64,000 nt of DNA from Halostella salina (GTDB lineage: Archaea > Halobacteriota > Halobacteria > Halobacteriales > Natronoarchaeaceae), in the NCBI RefSeq assembly GCF_003675855.1, contig NZ_RCIH01000008.1, positions 182,305 to 246,304 on the forward strand, written 5' to 3'. The notes beneath the pieces were generated by a model. It worked only from the letters and a program-made list of their open reading frames with translations, was not told the origin of the DNA and did not search any database. The position numbers were made by a program, and so were the translations under genes. Shown in pieces: positions 42,559 through 50,656 of the stretch (its first letter is position 1; each line of letters starts with the position of its first letter).

Positions 42559-43206
42559 ATGAGCTGTAAGATCGATTCCGTGGCGGAGAAGTACGACCTC
42601 GACGTCACCCAGTCGGCGTACGACGGCGTCGACGACTACCTGTTGCAGCGCTGGACCGGCGACGACGGGCGGTCGTCCGACGGCTACCGATCGCTGACCG
42701 AGTGGTTCAACAAGCGCCTGCTGAAGCGGGTGTACGACGACCACAACCGGGAAGCGACCGGCGTCAGGTTAGACAGCGAGTACGAGGCGCTGCGGGCCGA
42801 CGACGACCTCACCCGACAGGAACTGGCCGACGACCTCCGGGCCGCCGGCATCGACGCCGACGAACTGGCGTCGAGCATGGTCTCGTGGAGCACGATGCGA
42901 CACCACCTGAACGACTGCCTCGACGGCTCGAAGGAGACCGAGGAGGCCAGCTCCGACTGGGAGCAAGAGAGCGTCCGCATCGCGGCCCAGCGGACCGAGG
43001 AGAAGGCCGACGAGGCGGTCCGTTCGCTGGCGTCGAAGGGGGAGATCGCCGACGGCGACGCGGCCGAGATCACCGTCGACGTGCGGCTGGAGTGCCCCGT
43101 CTGTCACGTCCGCACGCCACTCTCCGAGGCGGTCGACCGTGGGTACGTCTGCCGAGAACACGCCGACGGCGCCGGCCGGGAGCAGTCCAGCGAGGTCGGC
43201 GACTAG
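42559..43206 (+). CDS. rdfA: RdfA family rod-determining factor
   Basis: 215 residues. The start MSCKIDSVAEKYDLD and the following YLLQRWTGDDGRSSDGYRSLTEWFNKRLLK are characteristic of haloarchaeal RdfA, a factor needed for rod shape in Haloferax (family knowledge). The C-terminus has a zinc-finger-like pair CPVCHVRTPL and YVCREH. Divergent from the SMC-like partner gene. Its TAG stop shares the palindromic bases CTAG with the stop of the convergent hydratase. Confidence 0.85.
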   Translation: MSCKIDSVAEKYDLDVTQSAYDGVDDYLLQRWTGDDGRSSDGYRSLTEWFNKRLLKRVYDDHNREATGVRLDSEYEALRADDDLTRQELADDLRAAGIDADELASSMVSWSTMRHHLNDCLDGSKETEEASSDWEQESVRIAAQRTEEKADEAVRSLASKGEIADGDAAEITVDVRLECPVCHVRTPLSEAVDRGYVCREHADGAGREQSSEVGD

Positions 43207-43967
43207 TCGAAGTCGGGGCGGCGGCCCTCCAGAAACGCCTCGACGCCTTCCTCGTGGGCGTCGGTGTCGTACGCGAGCGTCTGGAAGTGGGCCTCGCGCT
43301 TGAGTCCGTCGTCGACCGGCTGCCCGAGGTTCTCGTGGATCGCCGCCTTCGCCAGCGCGATGTTCTCCGTGGGGCGGGCGGACAGCGTCCCCAGCAGGTC
43401 GTCGACGGCGTCGTCCAGTTCGTCGGCCGGGACCGCCTCGTTGACCAGGTCGAGTTCGGCCGCGCGCTCCGCGTCGATCAGGTCGCCGGTGAAAGCCAGT
43501 TCCTTCGCCGTCCGGAGGCCGACGAGCCGCGGGAGCGTCACGGTCCCGCCCATATCCGGGACGAGACCGACGTTGATGAAGGAGGCTCCGAGACGTGCGT
43601 CAGCGGCGGCGTACGCGAAGTCCGCGGCGGCGACGAGCGAGAGGCCCGCCCCGACGGCGTCGCCGTTGACCTTCGCCACGACCGGGACCGGAGCCGAGAG
43701 GACGCGCTCGGCGACGCGGCCGAGCGTCTCACGAACCCTGTCGTACGCCTCGCGGGCGGTCTCGTCGCGCTCGGCCATCGCCTGGATGTCGCCGCCGGCG
43801 CTGAACGCGTCGCCCTCGCCGGTGACGACGACGGCGTCCAGTACTGCCGGATCGAGGTCGTCCAGGGCGGCCGCCAGTTCGCTGGCCGCGTCGGCGGTGA
43901 AGGCGTTGCTCGCGTCCGGTCGGTCGAACGTGACGTGTCTGACCGCGTCCTCGTCACTGACGTGCAT
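43203..43967 (-). CDS. enoyl-CoA hydratase/isomerase family protein
   Basis: 254-residue crotonase: EGDAFSAGGDIQAMAERDE and NGDAVGAGLSLVAAADFAYA form the oxyanion hole; the second region is ASFINVGLVPDMGGTVTLPRLVG, where the hydratase Glu is replaced by an Asn/Val context, resembling PaaG/PaaB-type isomerases. Monocistronic and outside the catabolic operons, it may serve general fatty-acyl or ring degradation. The stop overlaps that of rdfA. Confidence 0.88.
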   Translation of the reverse strand: MHVSDEDAVRHVTFDRPDASNAFTADAASELAAALDDLDPAVLDAVVVTGEGDAFSAGGDIQAMAERDETAREAYDRVRETLGRVAERVLSAPVPVVAKVNGDAVGAGLSLVAAADFAYAAADARLGASFINVGLVPDMGGTVTLPRLVGLRTAKELAFTGDLIDAERAAELDLVNEAVPADELDDAVDDLLGTLSARPTENIALAKAAIHENLGQPVDDGLKREAHFQTLAYDTDAHEEGVEAFLEGRRPDFD

Positions 43968-44048
43968 GGTTCCACCTCCGGAGGGCGCGCACTTATAACT
44001 CGGTTCGGCGACGGCGGGTTGCCGTAACGGTCGCTGGTGCGCCGGGGG

Positions 44049-45068
44049 TCACCGGATAGTCCGGACGCCGAACGCCGTCACCGCCGCACCGCCGATCACC
44101 AGCGGCATCCAGTACACCGCCCCGCGGAAGATCAGGACGGCGGCCGTGATGGCCGACGCCTCCACCCCGGTCGTCGGCACGAGCAGCGCGACGAACGCCG
44201 CCTCGATCCCCCCGAGACCGCCGGGAAGCGGCGCGGCACCCGCGACGTTGGCCAGCGGCACGACGAACAGCAACACGTACGGCGGGACGCTGTACCCCAG
44301 CGCAGCGAAGGCGGCCAGGAGCGCGCCCGCCTGCAGGAGCCACCCGGCCAGCGACAGCGCCACCACGGTCGCGAGCCGCCACCGGTCGGTCCCGACGCGC
44401 TCGATGTTGCCGAAGAACCGCCCGATCCGGTCGGTGAGGTCCGCCTCGACCGATGACGGATCGAAACGATTAAAACCGAGACGACCGATGTTTTTGCCCA
44501 CAGTTTTCGGAACCCACGTCCGTATCGACTCCCGGCGGCCCCACGCGAGCCACACGACCGAGACGATCACGGTGACGAGCACAACCGCGGAGGCGACGGC
44601 CGTTTCGATCCGCTCGCCGACGGCGGCGGTCGTCGCGTAGTAGCTCGCGCCGACGAAGACCAGCGAGATCGAGGGGACGACGTTGATCACGTCGACGCTC
44701 GCGATCCCGGCCAGTCCGGTCTCGTAGCGCGTGTCCGACACCTTCGAGATGATCAGCGCGGCGACCGGTTCGCCGCCCGCCTGACCGAACGGCGTGACGT
44801 TGTTGGCGAAGACGGCACCGGCGTACACGAAAAACGACGTTACCGGCCGGATATCGACGGACAGCGCCGCGAGAACGGTCCGGAGCATTAGACTCCAGAG
44901 AACCAGCCAGCAGAGGGCGAGCCCGAACGTGACCGCGACGAGCGCCGGGTTTGCGGAGAGCAGGGAATCGGCGACGCGGCGTACGCCGACGAGCGAGAAC
45001 AGGACGACAAAGACGGCGATAGCCCCGACCAGACCAAGGACGGCGACGTACCGGTTTCGGTCGTCCAT
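44049..45068 (-). CDS. flippase-like membrane protein (UPF0104/AglD-type transmembrane domain)
   Basis: 339 residues and about eight transmembrane segments (YVAVLGLVGAIAVFVVLFSLVG; LVAVTFGLALCWLVLWSLML). The signature FFVYAGAVFANNVTPFGQAGGEPVAALII and the C-terminal LLFVVPLANVAGAAPLPGGLGGIEAAFVALL define the lysylphosphatidylglycerol-synthase transmembrane/flippase-like family. Such proteins act in lipid or dolichol-linked glycan handling. The ATG at 45068 is chosen since residues upstream are not hydrophobic family sequence. Divergent from an alkaline-phosphatase-superfamily gene. Confidence 0.85.
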   Translation of the reverse strand: MDDRNRYVAVLGLVGAIAVFVVLFSLVGVRRVADSLLSANPALVAVTFGLALCWLVLWSLMLRTVLAALSVDIRPVTSFFVYAGAVFANNVTPFGQAGGEPVAALIISKVSDTRYETGLAGIASVDVINVVPSISLVFVGASYYATTAAVGERIETAVASAVVLVTVIVSVVWLAWGRRESIRTWVPKTVGKNIGRLGFNRFDPSSVEADLTDRIGRFFGNIERVGTDRWRLATVVALSLAGWLLQAGALLAAFAALGYSVPPYVLLFVVPLANVAGAAPLPGGLGGIEAAFVALLVPTTGVEASAITAAVLIFRGAVYWMPLVIGGAAVTAFGVRTIR

Positions 45069-45222
45069 GTGACTGTCGAATGGGAGTATCGACACTTGAA
45101 ACGACTGATCGACAGTGGCGGAGCCCACGACCGAGCCCGTTCGGTACACACGGGAGCCCATCACTGCCAGTATCAACAACCAATAAAAATACGTGGGTCG
45201 ACTTGATACGTTTCACAAACTA

Positions 45223-46089
45223 ATGAAAGACCAGAGCTTCCTCGAGTCGGACTGGGACTACTGTCTGGTCCTCGATGCCTGTCGGTACGACGTGTTCAGC
45301 GACGTGTACGACGAATACCTGAGGGGAAGCCTGGAAAAGCGCCGGAGCAACGGGTCGTCGACGCCGGAGTGGGCCTACCGCACGTTCACCGGGGAGCACG
45401 ATATCGCGTACTTCTCCGGCAACCCGTTTATCAACGACCTCGACATCCCGCTGAACGAACTCAAGTGGGGCGCTAGCTGTGACTACGAGTGGACGGCCGC
45501 AGACCACATCAGCGACGTGTTCGACGTGTGGAAGACCAACTGGGACGACGACCTGGGGACGATCCCGCCGGGGAACATCGCGGACGCGTTCCGAAAGCAC
45601 CGCCACGCCGACGAGCGGACGGAGCGGACGGTGCTGCATTACATGCAGCCCCACGCGCCCTACATCGCCCGCGGGAAAGGGCAGAAGCTACACAAGATCC
45701 AGAAGGGGATCCGGAAACAGGACGAAGCGGAGGCCGGGGGCGACGACGGCGGGTCGATGCTCGACACGGTCCGGCCGAAGCTAGAGAGCACCCTCGAAAG
45801 CAGTGAGTTCATGCAAAAGGCAGGACTGTGGCTCGAACTCGATCCGGCCTCGATCGTGCAGAACGGCACCCGCGAGGCGGCGATGGCGCTGTACGAGGAG
45901 AACCTCCGGATCGTCCTCGAATCGGTCGCGGAACTGGTCCCGGAACTGGATGGAACCGTCGTCGTGACCGCCGACCACGGCGAGGCGTTCGGGGAGGAGG
46001 GCGTCTGGGAACACCACATCGAGACCCACATTCCACCGCTGGTCGAGGTGCCGTGGCTGGAGGTCGAATCAGCTGCCCCCCACGGTTAA
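45223..46089 (+). CDS. alkaline-phosphatase/sulfatase-superfamily protein
   Basis: 288 residues with the haloarchaeal pattern WDYCLVLDACRYDVFSDVY at the start and the metal-binding VVVTADHGEAFGEEGVWEHH near the end, so the metal site of the sulfatase/alkaline phosphatase fold is likely kept. No formylglycine motif C-x-P-x-R is present. Often near cell-surface glycan genes; it might modify glycolipid head groups (inference). The ATG at 45223 fits a TATA box (aataaaaa, 45182-45189); a GTG at 45193 would add ten residues but lies inside the promoter. Confidence 0.78.
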   Translation: MKDQSFLESDWDYCLVLDACRYDVFSDVYDEYLRGSLEKRRSNGSSTPEWAYRTFTGEHDIAYFSGNPFINDLDIPLNELKWGASCDYEWTAADHISDVFDVWKTNWDDDLGTIPPGNIADAFRKHRHADERTERTVLHYMQPHAPYIARGKGQKLHKIQKGIRKQDEAEAGGDDGGSMLDTVRPKLESTLESSEFMQKAGLWLELDPASIVQNGTREAAMALYEENLRIVLESVAELVPELDGTVVVTADHGEAFGEEGVWEHHIETHIPPLVEVPWLEVESAAPHG

Positions 46090-46222
46090 ACGTGTCATCA
46101 GTTGGATCCAGGCACCGAATGGAGACGGGGTGCGATAGGCAACAGCGACTCGGTTTTATGATGCTGGGTTGATCGGAGTTCGGTAGTTCGGGCGCAGGGG
46201 TACAGCAAACCGTGCGATACGG

Positions 46223-47065
46223 TCAAAGGCCGAGTAGCGTCCGCGCCTGCGCCGGCGTCGCCACCTCGCGACCGAGTTCCTCGGCGACGCGAGTCACGCG
46301 TTCGACGAGTTGCGCGTTGCTCTCGGCCAGTTCCCCCTGCCGATAGTAGACGTTGTCCTCCAGTCCGACGCGGACGTGGCCCCCGAGCAGGATGCCCAGC
46401 GTCGCGAACGGCAACTGGTGTTGGCCGAACCCGAGGACGTTGAACCGCGCGCCGTCGGGGAGGTTGTCGACGGCGTTCAGCAGGTTGCGCGGCCGCGGCC
46501 GGGTGAGCGTCCCGCCGCCGAAGATGAGCGTCGCGTACACGGGGTCCGACAGGTCACGCCGCTCCAGCAACCCGTGGACCTCGTTCATGTGGCCGTCGTT
46601 GAACACCTCCAGTTCGGGTTTGATGCCCCTGTCGCGCATCTCCGCATGGAGCGAGTCGACCAGCCCCCGGGTGTTCTCGCTCGTGAGGTGCTCGTACCGG
46701 TTCAGCGGCCCCATGTCGAGCGACGCCATCTCCGGCGGCGGGTCCGTCCGGAGCGGCAGGTGCCGGTCGGCGTCCGGCGCGCCGGTGCCGCCGGTCGAGT
46801 GCTGGATCACCACGTCGTCCGCGTGACGGCGAACCGCGTCGTCGATCTCCTGAAACCGCTCGGTGGCGAAGGACCGCTCGCCGTTCGGCCGCCGGGCGTG
46901 GAGGTGGACCACCGACGCCCCGGCGTCCTCGGCTGCCGCCGCCGCACGGCCGATCTCCTCGGGGGTTTCCGGGAGGTTCGGGTTGGCCTCTTTCCCGTGG
47001 ACGCCGCCGGTGAGCGCGGCGGTGACGACCAGCGGTTCGCCGCCCAGAAACTCCTCGTACGTCAC
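46223..47065 (-). CDS. beta-keto acid cleavage enzyme (BKACE, DUF849)
   Basis: 280 residues. Family marks: VTAALTGGVHGKEANPNLPETPEEIG at the start, the metal-binding VVHLHARRP (H-x-H), VIQHSTGGTG, and the C-terminal GHVRVGLEDNVYYRQGELAESNAQLV. BKACE enzymes condense a beta-keto acid with acetyl-CoA, giving acetoacetate and a new CoA ester (Kce in lysine fermentation is the first example). It overlaps a small Cys-rich gene by ATGA. Confidence 0.92.
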   Translation of the reverse strand: MTYEEFLGGEPLVVTAALTGGVHGKEANPNLPETPEEIGRAAAAAEDAGASVVHLHARRPNGERSFATERFQEIDDAVRRHADDVVIQHSTGGTGAPDADRHLPLRTDPPPEMASLDMGPLNRYEHLTSENTRGLVDSLHAEMRDRGIKPELEVFNDGHMNEVHGLLERRDLSDPVYATLIFGGGTLTRPRPRNLLNAVDNLPDGARFNVLGFGQHQLPFATLGILLGGHVRVGLEDNVYYRQGELAESNAQLVERVTRVAEELGREVATPAQARTLLGL

Positions 47066-47250
47066 GGCTCCGCCCCGTCGTGTTCGCGGAAGATCTCGCA
47101 GTGCTCGGCGTGGTCGAGGTCGTGGCGGTCGTTGCAGATGTCGGCTCGCATCGGCTGGACGAACCGCTCGGCGACGGTGCAGTACGCGCGGTCATGGCCG
47201 AACTCCCGCTCGTCGTCGGCGTGGCGGTACGCGAGGTGCGGACAGGTCAT
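47062..47250 (-). CDS. small Cys/His-rich protein coupled to BKACE gene
   Basis: 62 residues with Cys at about 3, 24, 39 and 51 and several His (TCPHLAYRHADD; RAYCTVAERF; ADICNDRHDLDH; EHCEIFREH). Four Cys suggest a metal or Fe-S site. No function is recognised. The 4-bp overlap with the BKACE gene makes a joint function likely. Confidence 0.65.
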   Translation of the reverse strand: MTCPHLAYRHADDEREFGHDRAYCTVAERFVQPMRADICNDRHDLDHAEHCEIFREHDGAEP

Positions 47251-47302
47251 ACCGTCGCCACGTGCCGCGACGAGTTAACGGTTGGCGGGCGAGCCGGGCG
47301 GG

Positions 47303-48853
47303 TCAGGCGTCCCGCACCTCGACGCGGTGGTGGTTGATGTTCACGTAGGTGATCGGCGGCGGGAGCGTGTACTGGCCCGGGTACAGCTCGATGTCCTCGC
47401 CCGCGAGGCTCTCGTCGTACTCGAACTCGGCGGCCGACGAGTGAGCGTCGACCGTGGCCGAGACGATCGACCCGTAGATGGAGGGGTTGGACTGGATGCA
47501 GACCTGGATGTCGGTGTCGCACTGGCCCGCCCTGTCGCCCCACGAGGATTCGTCGCTGGCGGCGTAGAGCAGACCCTCGAAGCGGGGGCTACCGCCCGTG
47601 CCGAAGTCGACGCCCATCTCGGACGTACCGTACACCTGGATCACCGAGGCGTCCGTGTTCTCGTCACAGGGTTCCACGCAGATCGCACCGCCGCCCTGCA
47701 TGTACAGGTCCCCGGTCGTGTATATCTTCAGCGTGTGGTCGTCCGCGTGGTCGGTGACCGTGACGTTGCCCATGTCCATGTCGCCGTCGACGACGAGCGT
47801 CGCGTTCCCCTCCGAGAGGTCGAACTCGAGGTCGCCACCCTCGATCCGGTCGGCGACGTACGTCCCGTCCGACAGTTCGTCCGAGCCCGTGTACGACGTG
47901 TCGACGACACCCAGGTCCCGGTCGACGTCGGTCGTCCCGTCCTCGGTGTCGTTGACGATATCGTGGATGACGGGGTCTATCGGCCGCATCCGGCCGTCGC
48001 GGGCGGTGTCGCCGATGGTGCACCCCTTACCCGTACAGAAGTCGTCGAGCCCCCCGGGAGTGTGGATCATGCCCGCGTCGAACGCCTGGTCGAGTTCGTC
48101 GTAGCCGAACTGGACGGTCACGGTGTTTTTCTCGTGGTCGACCTCCTGGACGACGGGGTCGCCGGCCTGGGCGCGGAAGTACTGCTCCCAGCCGCGGTAG
48201 TAGTCGCTCTTGACGGTGATCTTGACGTTCTCGTCCTCGAGGACCGCCGCCTCTTTGTACGTCGTCGTGCTCTCGTGGACGGCCTGTAGCTCCCCCGGGC
48301 CGAGCGTCTCGTCGCCGGCGACAGTGATCACAGGAAACGTGAGCGTGCTGTCGGAGCTGGCGTAGTCGATGGGGGGTCTGGAGACCACCTGCGTCGCGTT
48401 GCCGGTCTCGCGGAAGACGCCACCCGCCTGATAGGCGAGCTTCGTCCCGTCCGTCCCGGAGTACTCAACGGTGCCGATGGTGACGTTCAGGTCGTCGTCG
48501 AGGGCGTCGGACTCGACCCGGATCCAGCCGGTGTCCTCCCTCGCCACGGCACCGCCCTTTCCGACCGCCAGATCTACCGACTGCGGCTGGTTCTGGTCAC
48601 GCGCCGCCGTCCCGAGGGTCTGGCGCAGTTCCACGAACGCCTGTTCCGACTTCTCGTTCGCCGACCGCTGTTCCATGTCGGAAACGGCGGTCCCGCCGAC
48701 GAGCATGATCCCGGCGGCCCCGACGGCCACGATCCCGAACAGGAGCACCAGCGCCAGTACCTCCGACTGGCCCCGTCGACTCCCCGTCACGGCCCCTCTC
48801 TCCCCGGTTCGTAATCCCCCATGTTCGTTCGGATCTGAGCTGTCAAAGCACAT
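47303..48853 (-). CDS. pilin-like secreted/surface protein (DUF7289-like)
   Basis: 516 residues. The N-terminus has a type IV pilin-like signal: basic stretch SRRGQSEVLALVLLFGIVAVGAAGIML, with Q-S-E just before the hydrophobic helix, as in haloarchaeal prepilins processed by PibD. The rest is acidic and beta-rich, with repeated hydrophobic strands after residue 330 (ATLVVDGDMDMGNVTVTDHADDHTLKIYTTGDLYM) suggesting a beta-solenoid. Much larger than ordinary pilins, so a tip or surface adhesin is possible. Confidence 0.72.
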   Translation of the reverse strand: MCFDSSDPNEHGGLRTGERGAVTGSRRGQSEVLALVLLFGIVAVGAAGIMLVGGTAVSDMEQRSANEKSEQAFVELRQTLGTAARDQNQPQSVDLAVGKGGAVAREDTGWIRVESDALDDDLNVTIGTVEYSGTDGTKLAYQAGGVFRETGNATQVVSRPPIDYASSDSTLTFPVITVAGDETLGPGELQAVHESTTTYKEAAVLEDENVKITVKSDYYRGWEQYFRAQAGDPVVQEVDHEKNTVTVQFGYDELDQAFDAGMIHTPGGLDDFCTGKGCTIGDTARDGRMRPIDPVIHDIVNDTEDGTTDVDRDLGVVDTSYTGSDELSDGTYVADRIEGGDLEFDLSEGNATLVVDGDMDMGNVTVTDHADDHTLKIYTTGDLYMQGGGAICVEPCDENTDASVIQVYGTSEMGVDFGTGGSPRFEGLLYAASDESSWGDRAGQCDTDIQVCIQSNPSIYGSIVSATVDAHSSAAEFEYDESLAGEDIELYPGQYTLPPPITYVNINHHRVEVRDA

Positions 48854-49046
48854 AATCTATTCGGATAGCACGAAAGTAAACGTTTCAGGGCTTCAGGTCC
48901 GGTTGGGCAAACGGGAGACGGGCGGTAGCGACGCAGTTTCGGCGGTGCGCTCCCGACGAGCCGGCGTTGACTGTCGACCGGATCGAGGGCAGCGTTCCAC
49001 CCCGATTATCAGATCCGTTTAGTACCGGGGAGTGCAACGGCGCGGC

Positions 49047-49805
49047 ATGGTACGACACCGCGGGCTCTCGATCGACTGGTTCGGCTATGCGACGGCGCGG
49101 ATCGCGGGCGACGACGCCGTCGTCTACACCGACCCCGGGCGCTACGGCGTCCTGCGCGGCGAGTGGGCCGACCGGTACGGCGGCGCGGACCACCCGAGCG
49201 GCGGCGCATACGACGCCCAAGATGGCGGCGTGGTGCTGGTGACCCACGACCACCACTACGACGACGACGGGATCGAACGCGTCGCGGCCGACGACGCCAC
49301 GGTGGTCGTGTACGAGGCGGTGTCGGCCGACGGCGTCGCGGACAACAGCGGCCGCGACGTCCGGGAACCGGAGGATCTTCCGTACGACGTTCGACGGGTC
49401 GGGTACGGGGACACGGTGTCCGTGGACGGCGTCGAGGTGTCCGTCCAGCCGGCGTACAACCTGCCCGACGGACCGAACGCGAGCGGCGGGGAGCCGCTCC
49501 ACCCGGAGGGCTTCGGCTGCGGGTTCGTCGCGACCGTCGACGGCGTCCGCTGCTTCTGGCCCGGCGACTCGGACGTGCTCGACGAGCATCGCACGCTCGA
49601 CGTGGACGTGCTCCTGCCGTCCATCTCGCGGAACTTCACGATGGACCGCCACGACGCGGCCGCCCTCGCCGCCGACCTCGACCCCGGACTCGTGGTTCCG
49701 ATCCACTACAATACGTTTTCCGACCTGCGGTCCGACTCGGGTGCGTTCGCCGCCGACGTGGCGAAACGGGGCGTGCCGGTGGCCCTGGCCGAACAGGACT
49801 TCTGA
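49047..49805 (+). CDS. metal-dependent hydrolase, metallo-beta-lactamase fold (UPF0173/UlaG-like)
   Basis: 252 residues. It starts with [20 protein letters not shown], has the metal loop [13 protein letters not shown], the later [22 protein letters not shown] and VVPIHYNTF with the last His. The loop H-D-H-H-Y-D differs slightly from the canonical H-x-H-x-D-H. ATG at 49047 chosen from family start; no substrate can be assigned. Sixty-four bp upstream of a ThuA-like gene on the same strand. Confidence 0.82.
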   Translation: MVRHRGLSIDWFGYATARIAGDDAVVYTDPGRYGVLRGEWADRYGGADHPSGGAYDAQDGGVVLVTHDHHYDDDGIERVAADDATVVVYEAVSADGVADNSGRDVREPEDLPYDVRRVGYGDTVSVDGVEVSVQPAYNLPDGPNASGGEPLHPEGFGCGFVATVDGVRCFWPGDSDVLDEHRTLDVDVLLPSISRNFTMDRHDAAALAADLDPGLVVPIHYNTFSDLRSDSGAFAADVAKRGVPVALAEQDF

Positions 49806-49869
49806 CGCGGTCGGGGAACGGACGGGGCGAGACGGAACCTATTTCCTCTCGGTGAGGGTAGCACGGCCC

Positions 49870-50631
49870 ATGACGATCAGCGTGACAGTGTGGAACGAGT
49901 ACAGACACGAGCGCGAGCACGACGAGGTGGCGGAGCTGTACCCCGAGGGGATCCACGGCGCTATCGCCGACGCGCTGAGGGAGGCGGACGGCGATACCGG
50001 GTCGGAGTTCGAAGTACGGACCGCGACGCTCGACGAACCGGAGCACGGGCTGACCGAGGACGTGCTGGCCGAGACGGACGTGCTGACGTGGTGGGGCCAC
50101 GCCGCGCACGACGAGGTCGCTGACGAGGTGGTCGAGCGAGTCAGGGAACACGTCCTCGACGGGATGGGGCTGATCGCTCTGCATTCGGCCCATTACTCGA
50201 AGATCTTCACGGCGCTCATGGGGACGACCTGCTCGCTGAAGTGGCGCGAGGCCGCCGAAACCGAGCGGCTATGGGTGGTCGAACCGAGCCATCCCATCGC
50301 CGCGGGCGTCGACGAGTACATCGAGGTGCCGGAGGCCGAGATGTACGGGGAGCGCTTCGACGTCCCCCAGCCGGAGACGCTCGTGTTCAACTCCTGGTTC
50401 GAGGGGGGCGAGGTGTTCCGATCGGGCTGCTGTTACACCCGCGGCGAGGGGCGCGTGTTCTACTTCCGGCCCGGCCACGAGACGTATCCGGTGTACCACC
50501 AGCCCGAGATCAGGCAGGTGCTGCGGAACGCCGTCGCGTGGGCCGCGCCGGGCGAAGGCGCGTCGTCGGCAACCGGCAACTCCGACCCGGTCGAGCCGAT
50601 CGACACCGACGACGACCGGAGCGTCCACTAG
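49870..50631 (+). CDS. ThuA-like (trehalose utilization) domain protein
   Basis: 253 residues. [69 protein letters not shown] and the C-terminal [28 protein letters not shown] are typical of the ThuA class-I amidotransferase-like fold. Family members act in sugar oxidation or isomerisation; exact reaction unknown. Probably co-transcribed with the preceding hydrolase. Confidence 0.88.
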   Translation: MTISVTVWNEYRHEREHDEVAELYPEGIHGAIADALREADGDTGSEFEVRTATLDEPEHGLTEDVLAETDVLTWWGHAAHDEVADEVVERVREHVLDGMGLIALHSAHYSKIFTALMGTTCSLKWREAAETERLWVVEPSHPIAAGVDEYIEVPEAEMYGERFDVPQPETLVFNSWFEGGEVFRSGCCYTRGEGRVFYFRPGHETYPVYHQPEIRQVLRNAVAWAAPGEGASSATGNSDPVEPIDTDDDRSVH

Positions 50632-50656
50632 GTCGGCTGCGGCGGGACGCGAGGAA

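Noticed and set aside
45193..45222. GTG start for the alkaline-phosphatase-superfamily protein
   Set aside because: A TATA element at 45182-45189 puts transcription start after this codon; the ATG at 45223 is preferred, though the ten extra residues are not impossible.
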